Origin: Chitinophagaceae bacterium
Lineage (GTDB): Bacteria > Bacteroidota > Bacteroidia > Chitinophagales > Chitinophagaceae
Assembly: GCA_014379965.1 (NCBI GenBank)
Contig: JACMKU010000099.1
Span: 1-59,790, forward strand
Direction of reading: 5' to 3'
Length of the DNA stretch: 59,790 bases
Made by a program: the position numbers and the translations under genes. This document shows positions 25,891-35,077 of this stretch, piece after piece; positions within the stretch are counted from its first letter, which is position 1, and each line of letters begins with the position of its first letter. The notes beneath the pieces were generated by a model. The model had not been told where the DNA came from, did no database searches, and saw nothing but the letters and a program-made list of their open reading frames with translations.

Positions 25891-26919
25891 TTAGTATGAC
25901 CAAAGGTCTTGTTCGTAGTTGAATATCTTGTCTTTGATGTTGTCGCCTTCTATAAGCGCAAGGATCGGATCCTTGATCACCCCACGAATGGTCCGGTTAG
26001 CGGCGTTGTCGAGGGTCGATTTGGTGATATAGCTGGCAAACATGCGGCTTTCAAAGAGTTCCTCCCACGTCATCCGGCTTTGACCCATATTCTTCGGGTT
26101 ATAAACCTCGTACTTGGTCAGGATAGGACGGAGATCAGGGTAATACACCCAGAACATCACTGAGCTACCTTTTTCCTGGCCATTTGGATGAAATGATGTT
26201 TTCAGAGGGGCGATTCCGAGAATCCTGCAAAACATACGGCTTGATTCGCGATCGAATACCCACTCTTCCTTCATTCTTATCTTGATGACTGATTTGGCGT
26301 CGAAACTAGCTCGTGTTACAACATACTCAATTACCTTACTCGGATCGTTGATATCAGTTCTTGGAACGGTGTCATTTGCACCCACAGTCAACTGAGATAG
26401 TTCAGGTAAAGTCATAGGAGTCGAAAACCTATCATCGGCAAATGCGGTAACCTGGCCGGTGTTCACAGCTTTAAGAAGCATGTTGATGAACATCTGGCTA
26501 CCGTTATCGCTTTCTGCTTCATAACGGAAAGGCTGATTCATCTTCTCCCTGAGGTCGAGCTCTCTCCACACCTTCTGGGCAAAAAGGGCGTCGTCAGCAC
26601 GAAGGTGCTCATAGGTCAAAGGAGTACGGGCACTTACACTGCTTTTGTCGAAAGCATTGTCGTTACGCAAAGACTTCCTAACCGTTGTATCGCTTACTCC
26701 GGAAGAATCAACCCTGATCGGAATATTTCCGTAAGGATTGTAGCCGGAAGGCTGCGCATTATTGTTAGTTTGCTGCTGTGTCTCAGCGGGAGTGTTGGCG
26801 GGTGGCGTTGTAGCCCCTCTCCTTCTCCCTGTCCTCTGCGCTTCAGCATCTGCCATCACCAGGAAGGCACATACTGCAACCAGGCAACTCTTTGCAACAA
26901 AATTTTTCATTTTCGACAT
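25891..26919 (-). CDS. gldN: Gliding motility / T9SS protein GldN
   Basis: A 342-residue periplasmic protein (signal peptide about 1-28, ending DAEAQ). After a proline/glutamine-rich low-complexity region (about 30-60), the conserved body includes LREKMNQPFRYEAE, VIKIRMKEEWVFDRESSRMFCRILGIAPL, and VMFWVYYPDLRPIL. These match GldN, which with the GldK lipoprotein forms the ring-shaped periplasmic complex of the type IX secretion system beneath the outer membrane. It is the last gene of gldKLMN, starting 6 bp after gldM. A start at the second Met (residue 4) is equally possible. Confidence 0.95.
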   Translation of the reverse strand: MSKMKNFVAKSCLVAVCAFLVMADAEAQRTGRRRGATTPPANTPAETQQQTNNNAQPSGYNPYGNIPIRVDSSGVSDTTVRKSLRNDNAFDKSSVSARTPLTYEHLRADDALFAQKVWRELDLREKMNQPFRYEAESDNGSQMFINMLLKAVNTGQVTAFADDRFSTPMTLPELSQLTVGANDTVPRTDINDPSKVIEYVVTRASFDAKSVIKIRMKEEWVFDRESSRMFCRILGIAPLKTSFHPNGQEKGSSVMFWVYYPDLRPILTKYEVYNPKNMGQSRMTWEELFESRMFASYITKSTLDNAANRTIRGVIKDPILALIEGDNIKDKIFNYEQDLWSY

Positions 26920-26924
26920 GTTTG

Positions 26925-28451
26925 TTATTTAATATAATAAGTCAGTCCTGGCAATTTCTGCGTACGGCCATCGGGACCAACTGCACGGATATTCTCGATT
27001 GATACTGTTCTTCCAGCTTTTAGACTCCTGACAAGATTTGCGGCCTTCGGACTCCATGTGTTACCTGTACAAGCAGCCTCTTCAAGATCGCCGTCATCGT
27101 TGTCAGTAACTAATGTGAAACTCGTCACTGAATATTTTAACTCGAATGGAAAATCCTTGATATAAGCACCCACACCTTGCTGAGCTCTGAACTGACCGGC
27201 AGGCATGTTCTCATTACTAGCCACACCGCCCACAGTTGCAACAGGAGTTGGGATCGTTCTTACCCTGAACTGTGATACACCGGCAATTTTACCTTCAACA
27301 GAAACGGTGATCTTGCAATCATCGGTAATGCTGTTCACACGAGCAACATACTTTCCGCTTCCAACTTTCACCAGGGAACCATTGCTGATACTTGCCTGGA
27401 TCTTGTCATCACCACCACCACTGGCAGCAATTGAGACGGGGTTATCTACTCCTATATAAAGAACGTTCATCTTGTCAAGGGCGATTGACGCATTCGCCAT
27501 TCCGACCTTATATTCAACGTTCTTTTCGATTATTTGTTGCTTTCCGTCCTGGTCAACATAAGAGATCCTTACTGGAACTGTATGATTACCAACACCACCA
27601 CCCTGCATTTTCGCCAGAGCGGTACCTTCTGCACCAATCGGGTAAGATTGGCCATTAATGGTGATCTGCGGAAGGGCAGTCTTACTGAACGCACCAACAC
27701 CAGCTGTTATCTCGAGTTCCTGGCCTGGCATCAGGTAGTTAGAGTTCTGACCAACGATTGCAGCATAAGTGTCGAAGCGGACAACAACCTCACCGACTTT
27801 GTTATGACAGAATTGAACAACTGTGTTTTCAGTCGTCTTTATGTCATTCTGAAATTTGCTGAGGATGGTAAAAGCTGCTACTGTAGGTATCATGTGGAAG
27901 TAAGCGCCTTCCCATGTCTTACCTGCCCTGTTCTTTGTTGGGGGTATCTCCAGGTTAAGAGGAAGTACGGTCGCGAATGCTGAATCAATAGAAGGATCTA
28001 TCCCAAGTACATTCTTCTTGTACTCAGTCAGGAGTTGGAACAGTTTCTTTCCTTCACCTTTCTCCACCATAATACGGGTGGCGATATCCATGTTGTCTTC
28101 TTTAAACTTCTGGTCAGGCTTATTAGGATCGCCACCTGCTTCACGCAGAATGCGTTCCTTTAATGCCTGGATATGGGCTACTATAGTCTTGCTATAGCCT
28201 TGTACTTGTTCTGCCTTTGGATACCAGATCTGGGCCTTGGCAGCCTTCGTAGGATCGGTTAACTTATCCTTAAGCGAAACCATGATCTGGTCCGTTGACT
28301 TATTGATGGTAGAATTTGTGGTCTCTAAACTTCTATTCACCGTTTTGAAGGCATTCAGAATCTCAGATGATACGTTCAGCGCCAGTAGGGCGGTCAGAAC
28401 GAGATACATCATATTGATCATCTTTTGCCGGGGCTCGCGAGGTAAAGACAT
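26925..28451 (-). CDS. gldM: Gliding motility / T9SS motor protein GldM
   Basis: A 508-residue protein starting MSLPREPRQKMINMMYLVLTALLALNVSSEIL: a short cytoplasmic start and one membrane helix (about 13-30), followed by a long periplasmic region of a helical domain and successive beta domains (from about 220). In the known motor a GldM dimer sits in the centre of a GldL ring, and its periplasmic part reaches the GldK/GldN ring to pass on proton-motive-force-driven rotation. Position and length are canonical. A charged residue (Glu30, in SSEIL) lies near the end of the membrane helix. Confidence 0.96.
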   Translation of the reverse strand: MSLPREPRQKMINMMYLVLTALLALNVSSEILNAFKTVNRSLETTNSTINKSTDQIMVSLKDKLTDPTKAAKAQIWYPKAEQVQGYSKTIVAHIQALKERILREAGGDPNKPDQKFKEDNMDIATRIMVEKGEGKKLFQLLTEYKKNVLGIDPSIDSAFATVLPLNLEIPPTKNRAGKTWEGAYFHMIPTVAAFTILSKFQNDIKTTENTVVQFCHNKVGEVVVRFDTYAAIVGQNSNYLMPGQELEITAGVGAFSKTALPQITINGQSYPIGAEGTALAKMQGGGVGNHTVPVRISYVDQDGKQQIIEKNVEYKVGMANASIALDKMNVLYIGVDNPVSIAASGGGDDKIQASISNGSLVKVGSGKYVARVNSITDDCKITVSVEGKIAGVSQFRVRTIPTPVATVGGVASNENMPAGQFRAQQGVGAYIKDFPFELKYSVTSFTLVTDNDDGDLEEAACTGNTWSPKAANLVRSLKAGRTVSIENIRAVGPDGRTQKLPGLTYYIK

Positions 28452-28539
28452 GACGATTAGTGGTTTAATGTTTTAGTATTGTGACTATCAAAATCACAGG
28501 ATATGGATCAGTATAAACGAACCTTTCCGATGTTAGTTA

Positions 28540-29367
28540 TTAGTTGCGACCCTGCATGGCACTCAACATATTGCCATAGATATTATTCAGGCGGCCTAAG
28601 TTGTTAGCCAACAAAGCAATTTGCTCTTGCGCTTTCTTAGCATCTCCTACGCTTTCCTGCATTGCTTCAGAAGCTTGTGTCAGGTTGCTGTAGAACTTAT
28701 TCATCGCCTTCAAATGGTTGTTAGTGTCCTGCAGTTCGAGTTCATAAATAGTGTTGAGTGAAGACAGGTTCTTCGTCAATACCTGAACTTGCTCGTGGAA
28801 TTGTTTAGTTCCATCAGCAGCCTGGTTGAAGTGTTGAATGCTTGCAGCAGCACCCAGGTACGCGTCTTTCATTGTACCTAAAGCTGTAGCAGCTTCACGA
28901 GTCTTCGTTGTATAATCGCCAGTAGCAGAAACAACATCAGTGATGTCGGCCATTTTATCTACTGTGCCACCTAATTTCTTGAAGTTTTCGCCGAGACGAC
29001 CAAGATTAGCTGGAGTGATGTCAGCATCACGCAGCATGTCTTCCAACTTGGTAAGGGCTGGGTTACCACCGCTATTGCCGAGGGCAAGAGGAGTGACTTC
29101 ATATTTTCCGGTACGTTGCTTCTCAACATCAGGATGTTCGTTGATGTTTGGGAAATAACGCTGCCAATGTGGTTCTTCAGGTGGGGGTACTAGGAATGCC
29201 ATTACGAGGAATACAATAGCTTCGGAAATCAATCCGATCATAATCGCTTCATCAGCGCCTTTCCAGTGAAGGATTTTCATCATCGCGGCGAAGATTACTA
29301 CCGCGGCGAAGAAGCTAAAAAGGAAGTTAAGTACTACCTGACCTCGAGAGGTTTTAAAAAACAGCAT
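28540..29367 (-). CDS. gldL: Gliding motility / T9SS motor protein GldL
   Basis: A 275-residue inner-membrane protein with two transmembrane helices near the N-terminus (about 12-32 and 41-60). The first contains VVIFAAMMKILHW and the second EAIMIGLISEAIVFL, with a conserved membrane Glu (Glu49 in SEAIVFL). PPPEEPHWQRYFPNINEHP follows the membrane part. The C-terminal half is a cytoplasmic helical/coiled-coil domain. With GldM it forms the proton-powered rotary motor for type IX secretion and gliding. An apparent terminator separates it from gldK, so its expression may depend on read-through. Confidence 0.95.
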   Translation of the reverse strand: MLFFKTSRGQVVLNFLFSFFAAVVIFAAMMKILHWKGADEAIMIGLISEAIVFLVMAFLVPPPEEPHWQRYFPNINEHPDVEKQRTGKYEVTPLALGNSGGNPALTKLEDMLRDADITPANLGRLGENFKKLGGTVDKMADITDVVSATGDYTTKTREAATALGTMKDAYLGAAASIQHFNQAADGTKQFHEQVQVLTKNLSSLNTIYELELQDTNNHLKAMNKFYSNLTQASEAMQESVGDAKKAQEQIALLANNLGRLNNIYGNMLSAMQGRN

Positions 29368-29440
29368 AATGGGTTCGTTTTTGGATTATTAAATTTTAAG
29401 AGAAACGACGGTAACTAGGAATAAATTGTTAATACGCTAT

Positions 29441-29464
29441 AAAAAAAGAGGTCGCAGAGACCTC
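29441..29464 (-). terminator. Terminator-like hairpin between gldK and gldL
   Basis: On the minus strand GAGGTC-TCTGC-GACCTC is followed by seven T. It begins 8 bp after the gldK stop codon. A true terminator here would limit transcription of gldLMN relative to gldK. Confidence 0.8.
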
Positions 29465-29471
29465 GAAAAAA

Positions 29472-30788
29472 TTATCCTCTGCGACGACCTTTTTGTGGGG
29501 CTGCGGGCAAGTCGATTACGTTACGGAAACCGACGTAAGACTTAGCTGAATCCTGGTACTCGTATGTACTCGTACCTGTTTGCAGGTAATAGCCAACGTC
29601 TTTCCAGCTACCGCCACGAATTATTTTGCGCTTCATGAGTGGGAGATCATCATCTTTTGCATTCCAGCGAACATCTGGGTTCATATCGTGCTGGAAGTTA
29701 GTACGGCCTTCGTAGTAGATAGAAGAGGTCCACTCCGCTACGTTACCAGACATGCAATACAGACCGAAGTCATTAGGCCAGTAAGCATCTGCACGTACTG
29801 TATAGAAACCTCCGTCTTCAGGATAGTTACCACGACCAGGTTTGAAATTGGCCATCAAACAACCTTTCTTGTTACGGAGATAATAGTTACCCCAGGGGAA
29901 CATTGATTGTGAACGACCACCGCGGGCTGCATATTCCCACTGAGCTTCAGTTGGGAGGCGGAAGTCTGATTCCTGTACTCTCTTCTTACCATCAAGCCAT
30001 GAATTCAGGAAGTGCGTTCTCCATTCGGCGAAAGCAGTAGCCTGTTTCCAGTTAACACCCACTACAGGGTAGTTACCGAAGGCTGGGTGGGAAAAGTAAC
30101 GCTTGGTCATTGGTTCATTGTACGAATACGCAAAATCACGGATCCAAACGAGTGTATCGGGATAAATAGGAACGTCTTTTCTCAGGATAAACTTAGAACG
30201 GGGTTTGCCGGCATTTTCTCTCTTAGCCGCTTCCCTTAGATCGAAAACTTCAGAGTGATAGATCAGCTTGGTAGGATCGATTTCTTTCTTACCAAAAATC
30301 CTGTCTTCTGGAGATAAGATAAGATCAGTATTGCCGAGGGCTTCTACTGTCTTCGGATCATCCCACTTGAGGGTTTTCATTTTAACCCTATCCACGTACT
30401 CGTTTCCATCAGCACCGGCTTTTACATAGCCAAGCTTGCGGGCAGCCACAGAGTCACGAACCCAGAATACGAATTGACGGTATTCATTGTTTGTGATCTC
30501 AGTTGCGTCCATCCAGAAGCCACTGATAGATACGGACCGGTTACGGGCACTGAAGGCGTATGCAGGATCCTCATCAGAAGGTCCCATATGGAACGTTCCC
30601 TGGGGTATGTACACCATTCCCGGAGGTTTCGGGAGGGAATAGCGATTACCCGGAGAAATTCCGTGCACCTGACCATCGTTGGGCAGGGAGCCGCCTTTGT
30701 CTTTTTTTCCCAGTATTCCACAACTTGAAAGCATCACTATGCAAACAGCTGCGAGCAGGGAGTAGTTGGGGTTTTTCAGTTTATTCAT
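29472..30788 (-). CDS. gldK: Gliding motility / T9SS lipoprotein GldK
   Basis: A 438-residue lipoprotein. The ATG at 30788 was chosen because MNKLKNPNYSLLAAVCIVMLSSC gives a proper signal peptide with the lipobox LSSC (Cys23); a frame 17 codons longer has no signal character. The body is a formylglycine-generating-enzyme-like (FGE-sulfatase) fold: GMVYIPQGTFHMGPSDED, FWMDATEITNNEYRQFVFW, RLPTEAQWEYAARGG, CMSGNVAEWTSS, IIRGGSWKD. GldK forms, with GldN, the outer-membrane-associated ring of the type IX secretion system. Promoter element TATATTTG lies 19 bp upstream of the ATG. Confidence 0.95.
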   Translation of the reverse strand: MNKLKNPNYSLLAAVCIVMLSSCGILGKKDKGGSLPNDGQVHGISPGNRYSLPKPPGMVYIPQGTFHMGPSDEDPAYAFSARNRSVSISGFWMDATEITNNEYRQFVFWVRDSVAARKLGYVKAGADGNEYVDRVKMKTLKWDDPKTVEALGNTDLILSPEDRIFGKKEIDPTKLIYHSEVFDLREAAKRENAGKPRSKFILRKDVPIYPDTLVWIRDFAYSYNEPMTKRYFSHPAFGNYPVVGVNWKQATAFAEWRTHFLNSWLDGKKRVQESDFRLPTEAQWEYAARGGRSQSMFPWGNYYLRNKKGCLMANFKPGRGNYPEDGGFYTVRADAYWPNDFGLYCMSGNVAEWTSSIYYEGRTNFQHDMNPDVRWNAKDDDLPLMKRKIIRGGSWKDVGYYLQTGTSTYEYQDSAKSYVGFRNVIDLPAAPQKGRRRG

Positions 30789-30807
30789 ACACTTAGAGGG
30801 TATTGGG

Positions 30808-30815
30808 CAAATATA
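30808..30815 (-). promoter_or_regulatory. Promoter -7 element of gldKLMN
   Basis: TATATTTG on the minus strand exactly fits TAnnTTTG. It is 19 bp upstream of the gldK ATG, giving a short leader. A TTG for the -33 element is present a little further upstream than the usual spacing. Confidence 0.5.
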
Positions 30816-30932
30816 ATTATTTGGTTTGTTCGTCAGCACAACGTTACTATTTTATTTTTTACAAACAAATCGGGTTTTACTAAGTAAAAAATCTAACGCT
30901 ATTTGAGTTCGTTTTATTGTATTAACAGATAA

Positions 30933-33119
30933 TTAATTGACCATTTTACCCCTGTTTATCAGCGACATAAAACGTTCAATTGTGTCAACAGGTTGTTGAC
31001 AGACATAGTCTTTACATAAATAAATCAACGCGTTTTCATCCTCCACCTTTCCACTTAATAACGGGAAGTTTTTATCCGTATTGTTCGACGTCAATAATAC
31101 CCGATATGGCAAAAATTCTGCATATAACTCCCGCCGTAAACGTTCATTGGATTTTCCGATAATTGCAATTTCTGAGGTGCCGGTAATGACCTCCTGCAAC
31201 AGGCATGCCCATATTCCAAACGAGGTGGGGTACTTCGTCGCTACCAGGCCTATAGCATCCAGCATTTCCTTCGCCCTATCCCGCCACTCGAATCGATCGA
31301 AAAGTAGTCCGAGATGATGAAGATTGGTGGCCATGACCGAATTGCCCGAAGGCACCGCACCATCATAGATCTCTCTTTTCCGCACAATCACATCCTCCTG
31401 GCCAACATTTGTATAATAAAAGAACGGAGTTTCTTCCTCGCTAAACCTTTCAATTACCCGCTCCGTTAAATCCCTCGCTTTCAAGAGCCACTCCTTACTC
31501 CCAGTAATCTCCTGCAAATCGATCAACGCCTTGATTATCAATGCATAATCATCCAGAAATGCCGGGTACTTAGCCCTCTCTTCCTTCCAGGTATGAAACA
31601 GGTCTCCAGACTCATCATTCTCAAACTTCGCCAGCAGGAATTTCATATTCACCATTGCCATCTCCTTATACTCCCCTACTCCCGTCGCCATGAAAGCCTT
31701 GCTTAAGGCCGAATTCATCATCGCATTCCAGCCGAGCAGTATCTTATCGTCTAAGAGTGGCCTCACCCGACCCCCCCTTCCCTTTAGCAAATTTTTTTTT
31801 CCGCGCCCAATCAATGATCGCAGTGTCTCGACATCTAGTTGCCGCTCTCGAGCAAATTCTTCCAGAGACAGCAGCACGCGGAGGATATTCTTCCCCTCTC
31901 CGATCGTATGTGGCTCTTCCCAATTCCCAGCCTCAGAGATATCATAGTATTCGCCGAATAGCTTCGCATCCTCTTCCAGCAAACGATCAACTTCGGCCTT
32001 GGTCCAGGTATAGAACTTCCCTTCCTCTCCTTCACTATCCGCATCCAACGCCGAATAAAACCCACCCTCGGGATGACTCAGCTCACGCTTCACGAATCCG
32101 ACTGTCTCTTCAATTATATCTCGGTACTCCCGCTTCTTTGTAATCTGATATGCCTCACTGATCGTTGACACGAGTAAAGCATTATCATAAAGCATCTTCT
32201 CAAAATGAGGTGCCAGCCATTCTGTATCCGTTGAGTACCTTGCAAACCCTCCTCCCACCTGGTCGTATATCCCCCCGTGAATCATCTTATCAAGACTAAG
32301 CAGCCCTTGTCGGAGTGCTTCCTCGCCCTCGCTCTGTTTCTCGCTCTGTTCCTGTTCCTGTTCCTGCCTTCGCTCCGCTCCGGCGGGCGCGGCCTGTTCC
32401 TCTTTCTGTTCCTGTTTCTGTTCCTCCACTCCCCTCTTTACAAAATGATATCTAAACAAAAACTGTATCGTAAACGTCTGCGGAAACTTCGGCGCCTTCC
32501 CAAATCCTCCCCATTCGCTATCTGCAGCATTCATGATATTCCGAAACGCTTCATCTAGCTTCCCCATATTGAACAGCTGATGTCTATCCGAGACTTGGGC
32601 CAATCCGAACGCGCCCGATCGAAGATGGTCAGTAAGATTCTCCGCCTGTGCATCCACCTCATTTCTTTTCTCGTCGAAGGCTTGACGTACTAGTTTCAAT
32701 ACCTGTGGCCAGGACATTCGATTGTGTGCGGGTACCGGTGGGAAGTACGTGCCCCCAAAAAAAGGCTTGCCTTCAGGTGTGAGAAATGCATTCAATGGCC
32801 AGCCACCACTCCCAGTCATTGCCTGTACGGCATCCATATAAATATGATCGAGGTCGGGACGCTCTTCCCGGTCTATCTTGATGTTGATGAAGGAGTCATT
32901 CATAAGCTTCGCCGTTTCTTCATTCTCGAAACTCTCTCTCTCCATCACATGACACCAATGGCAGGCTGCGTATCCAATACTAACAAGGATCGGTTTGTCT
33001 TCGTCCTTTGCGCGATTCAATGCTTCCGGACCCCACGGAAACCAGTCTACTGGATTGTGTGCATGTTGTAGAAGATATGGACTCGATTCGCTTGCGAGAT
33101 GATTGCTGTGTTTGTGCAT
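30933..33119 (-). CDS. DUF255 thioredoxin-domain protein (YyaL/SSP411 family)
   Basis: A 728-residue protein of the YyaL/spermatogenesis-associated-20 family: N-terminal thioredoxin-like domain with [15 protein letters not shown] and the redox motif CHWC at 53-56, followed by an (alpha/alpha)6 barrel resembling cellulase/epimerase folds. The start at 33119 ([16 protein letters not shown]) is the usual family start; the open frame extends 12 codons more. Function is unknown in bacteria. It has an unusual low-complexity stretch of Glu and Gln (about residues 230-265, coded by 32325-32425) inserted before [16 protein letters not shown]. It stands alone between gldK and the hemD-like gene. Confidence 0.9.
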   Translation of the reverse strand: MHKHSNHLASESSPYLLQHAHNPVDWFPWGPEALNRAKDEDKPILVSIGYAACHWCHVMERESFENEETAKLMNDSFINIKIDREERPDLDHIYMDAVQAMTGSGGWPLNAFLTPEGKPFFGGTYFPPVPAHNRMSWPQVLKLVRQAFDEKRNEVDAQAENLTDHLRSGAFGLAQVSDRHQLFNMGKLDEAFRNIMNAADSEWGGFGKAPKFPQTFTIQFLFRYHFVKRGVEEQKQEQKEEQAAPAGAERRQEQEQEQSEKQSEGEEALRQGLLSLDKMIHGGIYDQVGGGFARYSTDTEWLAPHFEKMLYDNALLVSTISEAYQITKKREYRDIIEETVGFVKRELSHPEGGFYSALDADSEGEEGKFYTWTKAEVDRLLEEDAKLFGEYYDISEAGNWEEPHTIGEGKNILRVLLSLEEFARERQLDVETLRSLIGRGKKNLLKGRGGRVRPLLDDKILLGWNAMMNSALSKAFMATGVGEYKEMAMVNMKFLLAKFENDESGDLFHTWKEERAKYPAFLDDYALIIKALIDLQEITGSKEWLLKARDLTERVIERFSEEETPFFYYTNVGQEDVIVRKREIYDGAVPSGNSVMATNLHHLGLLFDRFEWRDRAKEMLDAIGLVATKYPTSFGIWACLLQEVITGTSEIAIIGKSNERLRRELYAEFLPYRVLLTSNNTDKNFPLLSGKVEDENALIYLCKDYVCQQPVDTIERFMSLINRGKMVN

Positions 33120-33203
33120 AGAAACCGAAGTTGGCTTAATCCGGTAACAACACAAAACCAGGGCCGGGAAATCGGCCGATAAAATTGATGATAAATAGAT
33201 CGA

Positions 33204-33995
33204 TTATTTTTTCTTACCGGAGAGAAACTGCTCGAGGGCAGCTACCATACTGGGAGCTTGTGGCAGTGGAGCTTTGATCTCCAGTTTTAGACCAGCGTCT
33301 TCAGCGGCCTTCGACGTGTTACTCCCAAATGCGCCAATGACGGTCCCATTCTGTTTGTACTTCGGCAGGTTATCGAAGAGACTTCTTACACCGCTGGGTG
33401 TAAAGAAGCAGATCACATCGTATTCGGTCTTCGTGAGCAATTCTTTTACGTCGTTGCTCTGTGTGCGATACATGAAAGCGAGCGCGTACTCGCAACCATT
33501 CGTCTTCAACCAGGTTACGATCTCATTGTCTTGCTGGTTCTCTGAACAGACATACAGGAATTTCTCATTACCCTTATGCTTGTTGATGACGTCGAACATG
33601 CTTTTATTGGTCCCATCAGCGCCGTAGAAGACCTTGCGCTTGCGATAGAGAATGAATTTCTGAAGATAGAGGGCCACGGCCTCGGTGATGCAGAAGTACT
33701 TCGTGTCCTGTGATACGCTGATCTTCATTTCTTCACAGGTACGGAAAAAATGGTCGATCGCATTGCGACTTGTGAAAACGACACCTGAAAAATGTGGAAT
33801 TTCTATTTTCTGTTTGCGAAACTCGCGGGAGGGGATCCCTTCTAGCCGGATAAAGGGTTGAAAATCCAAGGTCACATTGTATTTCTTACAAAGCTCAAAG
33901 TAAGGCGACTTTTCGCTTTCAGGCCTCGGTTGGGTAATCAGGATTTTTTTCATGCTCTTTGGCGGTGTTTCTGCCTTGACCCCGTTTTTTACCAT
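33204..33995 (-). CDS. hemD: Uroporphyrinogen-III synthase
   Basis: A 263-residue protein of the HemD family, which closes and inverts ring D of hydroxymethylbilane in haem and cobalamin synthesis. The family outline is present: KKILITQPRPESEKSPYF at the start, VVFTSRNAIDHFF (about 85-97), and CFFTPSGVRSLFDNL with the final GTVIGAFGSNTSKAAEDAGL. Sequence similarity in this family is generally weak, so the call rests on the outline. A TACCTTTG element lies 23 bp upstream of the ATG at 33995. DUF4271 follows upstream on the same strand, a pairing common in Bacteroidota. Confidence 0.85.
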   Translation of the reverse strand: MVKNGVKAETPPKSMKKILITQPRPESEKSPYFELCKKYNVTLDFQPFIRLEGIPSREFRKQKIEIPHFSGVVFTSRNAIDHFFRTCEEMKISVSQDTKYFCITEAVALYLQKFILYRKRKVFYGADGTNKSMFDVINKHKGNEKFLYVCSENQQDNEIVTWLKTNGCEYALAFMYRTQSNDVKELLTKTEYDVICFFTPSGVRSLFDNLPKYKQNGTVIGAFGSNTSKAAEDAGLKLEIKAPLPQAPSMVAALEQFLSGKKK

Positions 33996-34018
33996 TGTGG
34001 TTCGGCTAAAGTTGTCTG

Positions 34019-34026
34019 CAAAGGTA
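34019..34026 (-). promoter_or_regulatory. Promoter -7 element of hemD
   Basis: TACCTTTG on the minus strand is a perfect TAnnTTTG, 23 bp before the ATG. This supports a separate transcript for hemD although DUF4271 ends just upstream. Confidence 0.45.
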
Positions 34027-34034
34027 AAGCAGTT

Positions 34035-35006
34035 CTACCGAAAAAAGAAAAGTAAAGCCTTGTAAATCAGTAATAGGGGAGCGATCTCGAACGCACCAAG
34101 ATATAAAAGGAAATGAAAAGGATTGAATTTGACTTGATTACGAACTGATGCATATGTTAATAAGAGCCGGTAAATGAGTAAAACGCCAATTCCGCACCAG
34201 GAAAGCACCATTGCCACCTGGAAGACTGTCCCTTGCATAAAGGAAAGCAGGACGAGAAATGGCAAAACAAACATCCCGATCACCTTATTAATAATGAAGA
34301 CGACAAATATATAGGTCTCGGCCGCCTCTTTAATATTGAATAACCATCCTGTGAACTTCAACGTGAAGAACTTTACCACATAGATGACCGCAAGACCCAG
34401 AGAGCAGTAGAGGTGCATTAGCCAGAAGTTGTCAATCGGGGCAGCCTCGAAATGTTGGAGCATGATGTTGATGTACATCCCCACGGTTATAAAGAAGAAG
34501 ATGTTCAGCAATAACGAGGGTAGCGGTGTCTGGATCAACTGTTCCCGTATCTGTTTTTGCTTCAGAGTAGTTCTGAATAGCAGGCGAAACAAGTCACTTA
34601 GGTATTTGGGGAATGCCTCGCGCAATGATGCAAAGGCAAGAAGCAATCCTACCAATACATAGAACAAGGCTTCCTTTCCTTGGAACTGTTTCAACCCCGC
34701 GGGAACTCCTGTGGCCTTGCTCGCGAAATCAAAATAGGGATGCCGCTGTAGTACTTGTATTAGTATTGGCATGCCCGGTGTATATGCCCAGTTGAAGTAG
34801 GGTCGTGGACGAACGGACACCGAATCGTCCGGGATATCCGTCAATGGTACATCGGCAGGAACTTTAGTATCAGGAACAGCAATGGTATCCTGCTGCTGTA
34901 CGGTTGAGTCCGCCGGGATGTTGACAATCGAATCTTGCGGTGGCTGCGCACAGGCAATACCAGCGAGAATGAAAACAATAACTAGGGATAAGATTGTGCG
35001 GCGCAA
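34035..35006 (-). CDS. DUF4271 multi-pass membrane protein
   Basis: A 323-residue protein with an N-terminal signal-like segment (RRTILSLVIVFILAGIACAQ), a Pro/Thr/Asp-rich periplasmic stretch, and about seven to eight membrane helices from residue 105 to the end. This fits the DUF4271 family, of unknown function, which is typically encoded beside uroporphyrinogen-III synthase. No in-frame ATG precedes the signal segment; the upstream frame soon meets TAA, so a TTG at 35006 is the likely start. A TAATTTTG promoter element lies 17 bp before that TTG, which agrees with the choice. Confidence 0.82.
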   Translation of the reverse strand: MRRTILSLVIVFILAGIACAQPPQDSIVNIPADSTVQQQDTIAVPDTKVPADVPLTDIPDDSVSVRPRPYFNWAYTPGMPILIQVLQRHPYFDFASKATGVPAGLKQFQGKEALFYVLVGLLLAFASLREAFPKYLSDLFRLLFRTTLKQKQIREQLIQTPLPSLLLNIFFFITVGMYINIMLQHFEAAPIDNFWLMHLYCSLGLAVIYVVKFFTLKFTGWLFNIKEAAETYIFVVFIINKVIGMFVLPFLVLLSFMQGTVFQVAMVLSWCGIGVLLIYRLLLTYASVRNQVKFNPFHFLLYLGAFEIAPLLLIYKALLFFFR

Positions 35007-35023
35007 ATAAGCAGATTATGTGG

Positions 35024-35031
35024 CAAAATTA
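35024..35031 (-). promoter_or_regulatory. Promoter -7 element of the DUF4271 gene
   Basis: TAATTTTG on the minus strand matches TAnnTTTG. It is 17 bp upstream of the proposed TTG start codon. Confidence 0.4.
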
Positions 35032-35077
35032 GTGGGCAGCGTAATGATTACCATAACAAAATAAGGTATTGGGTCAA

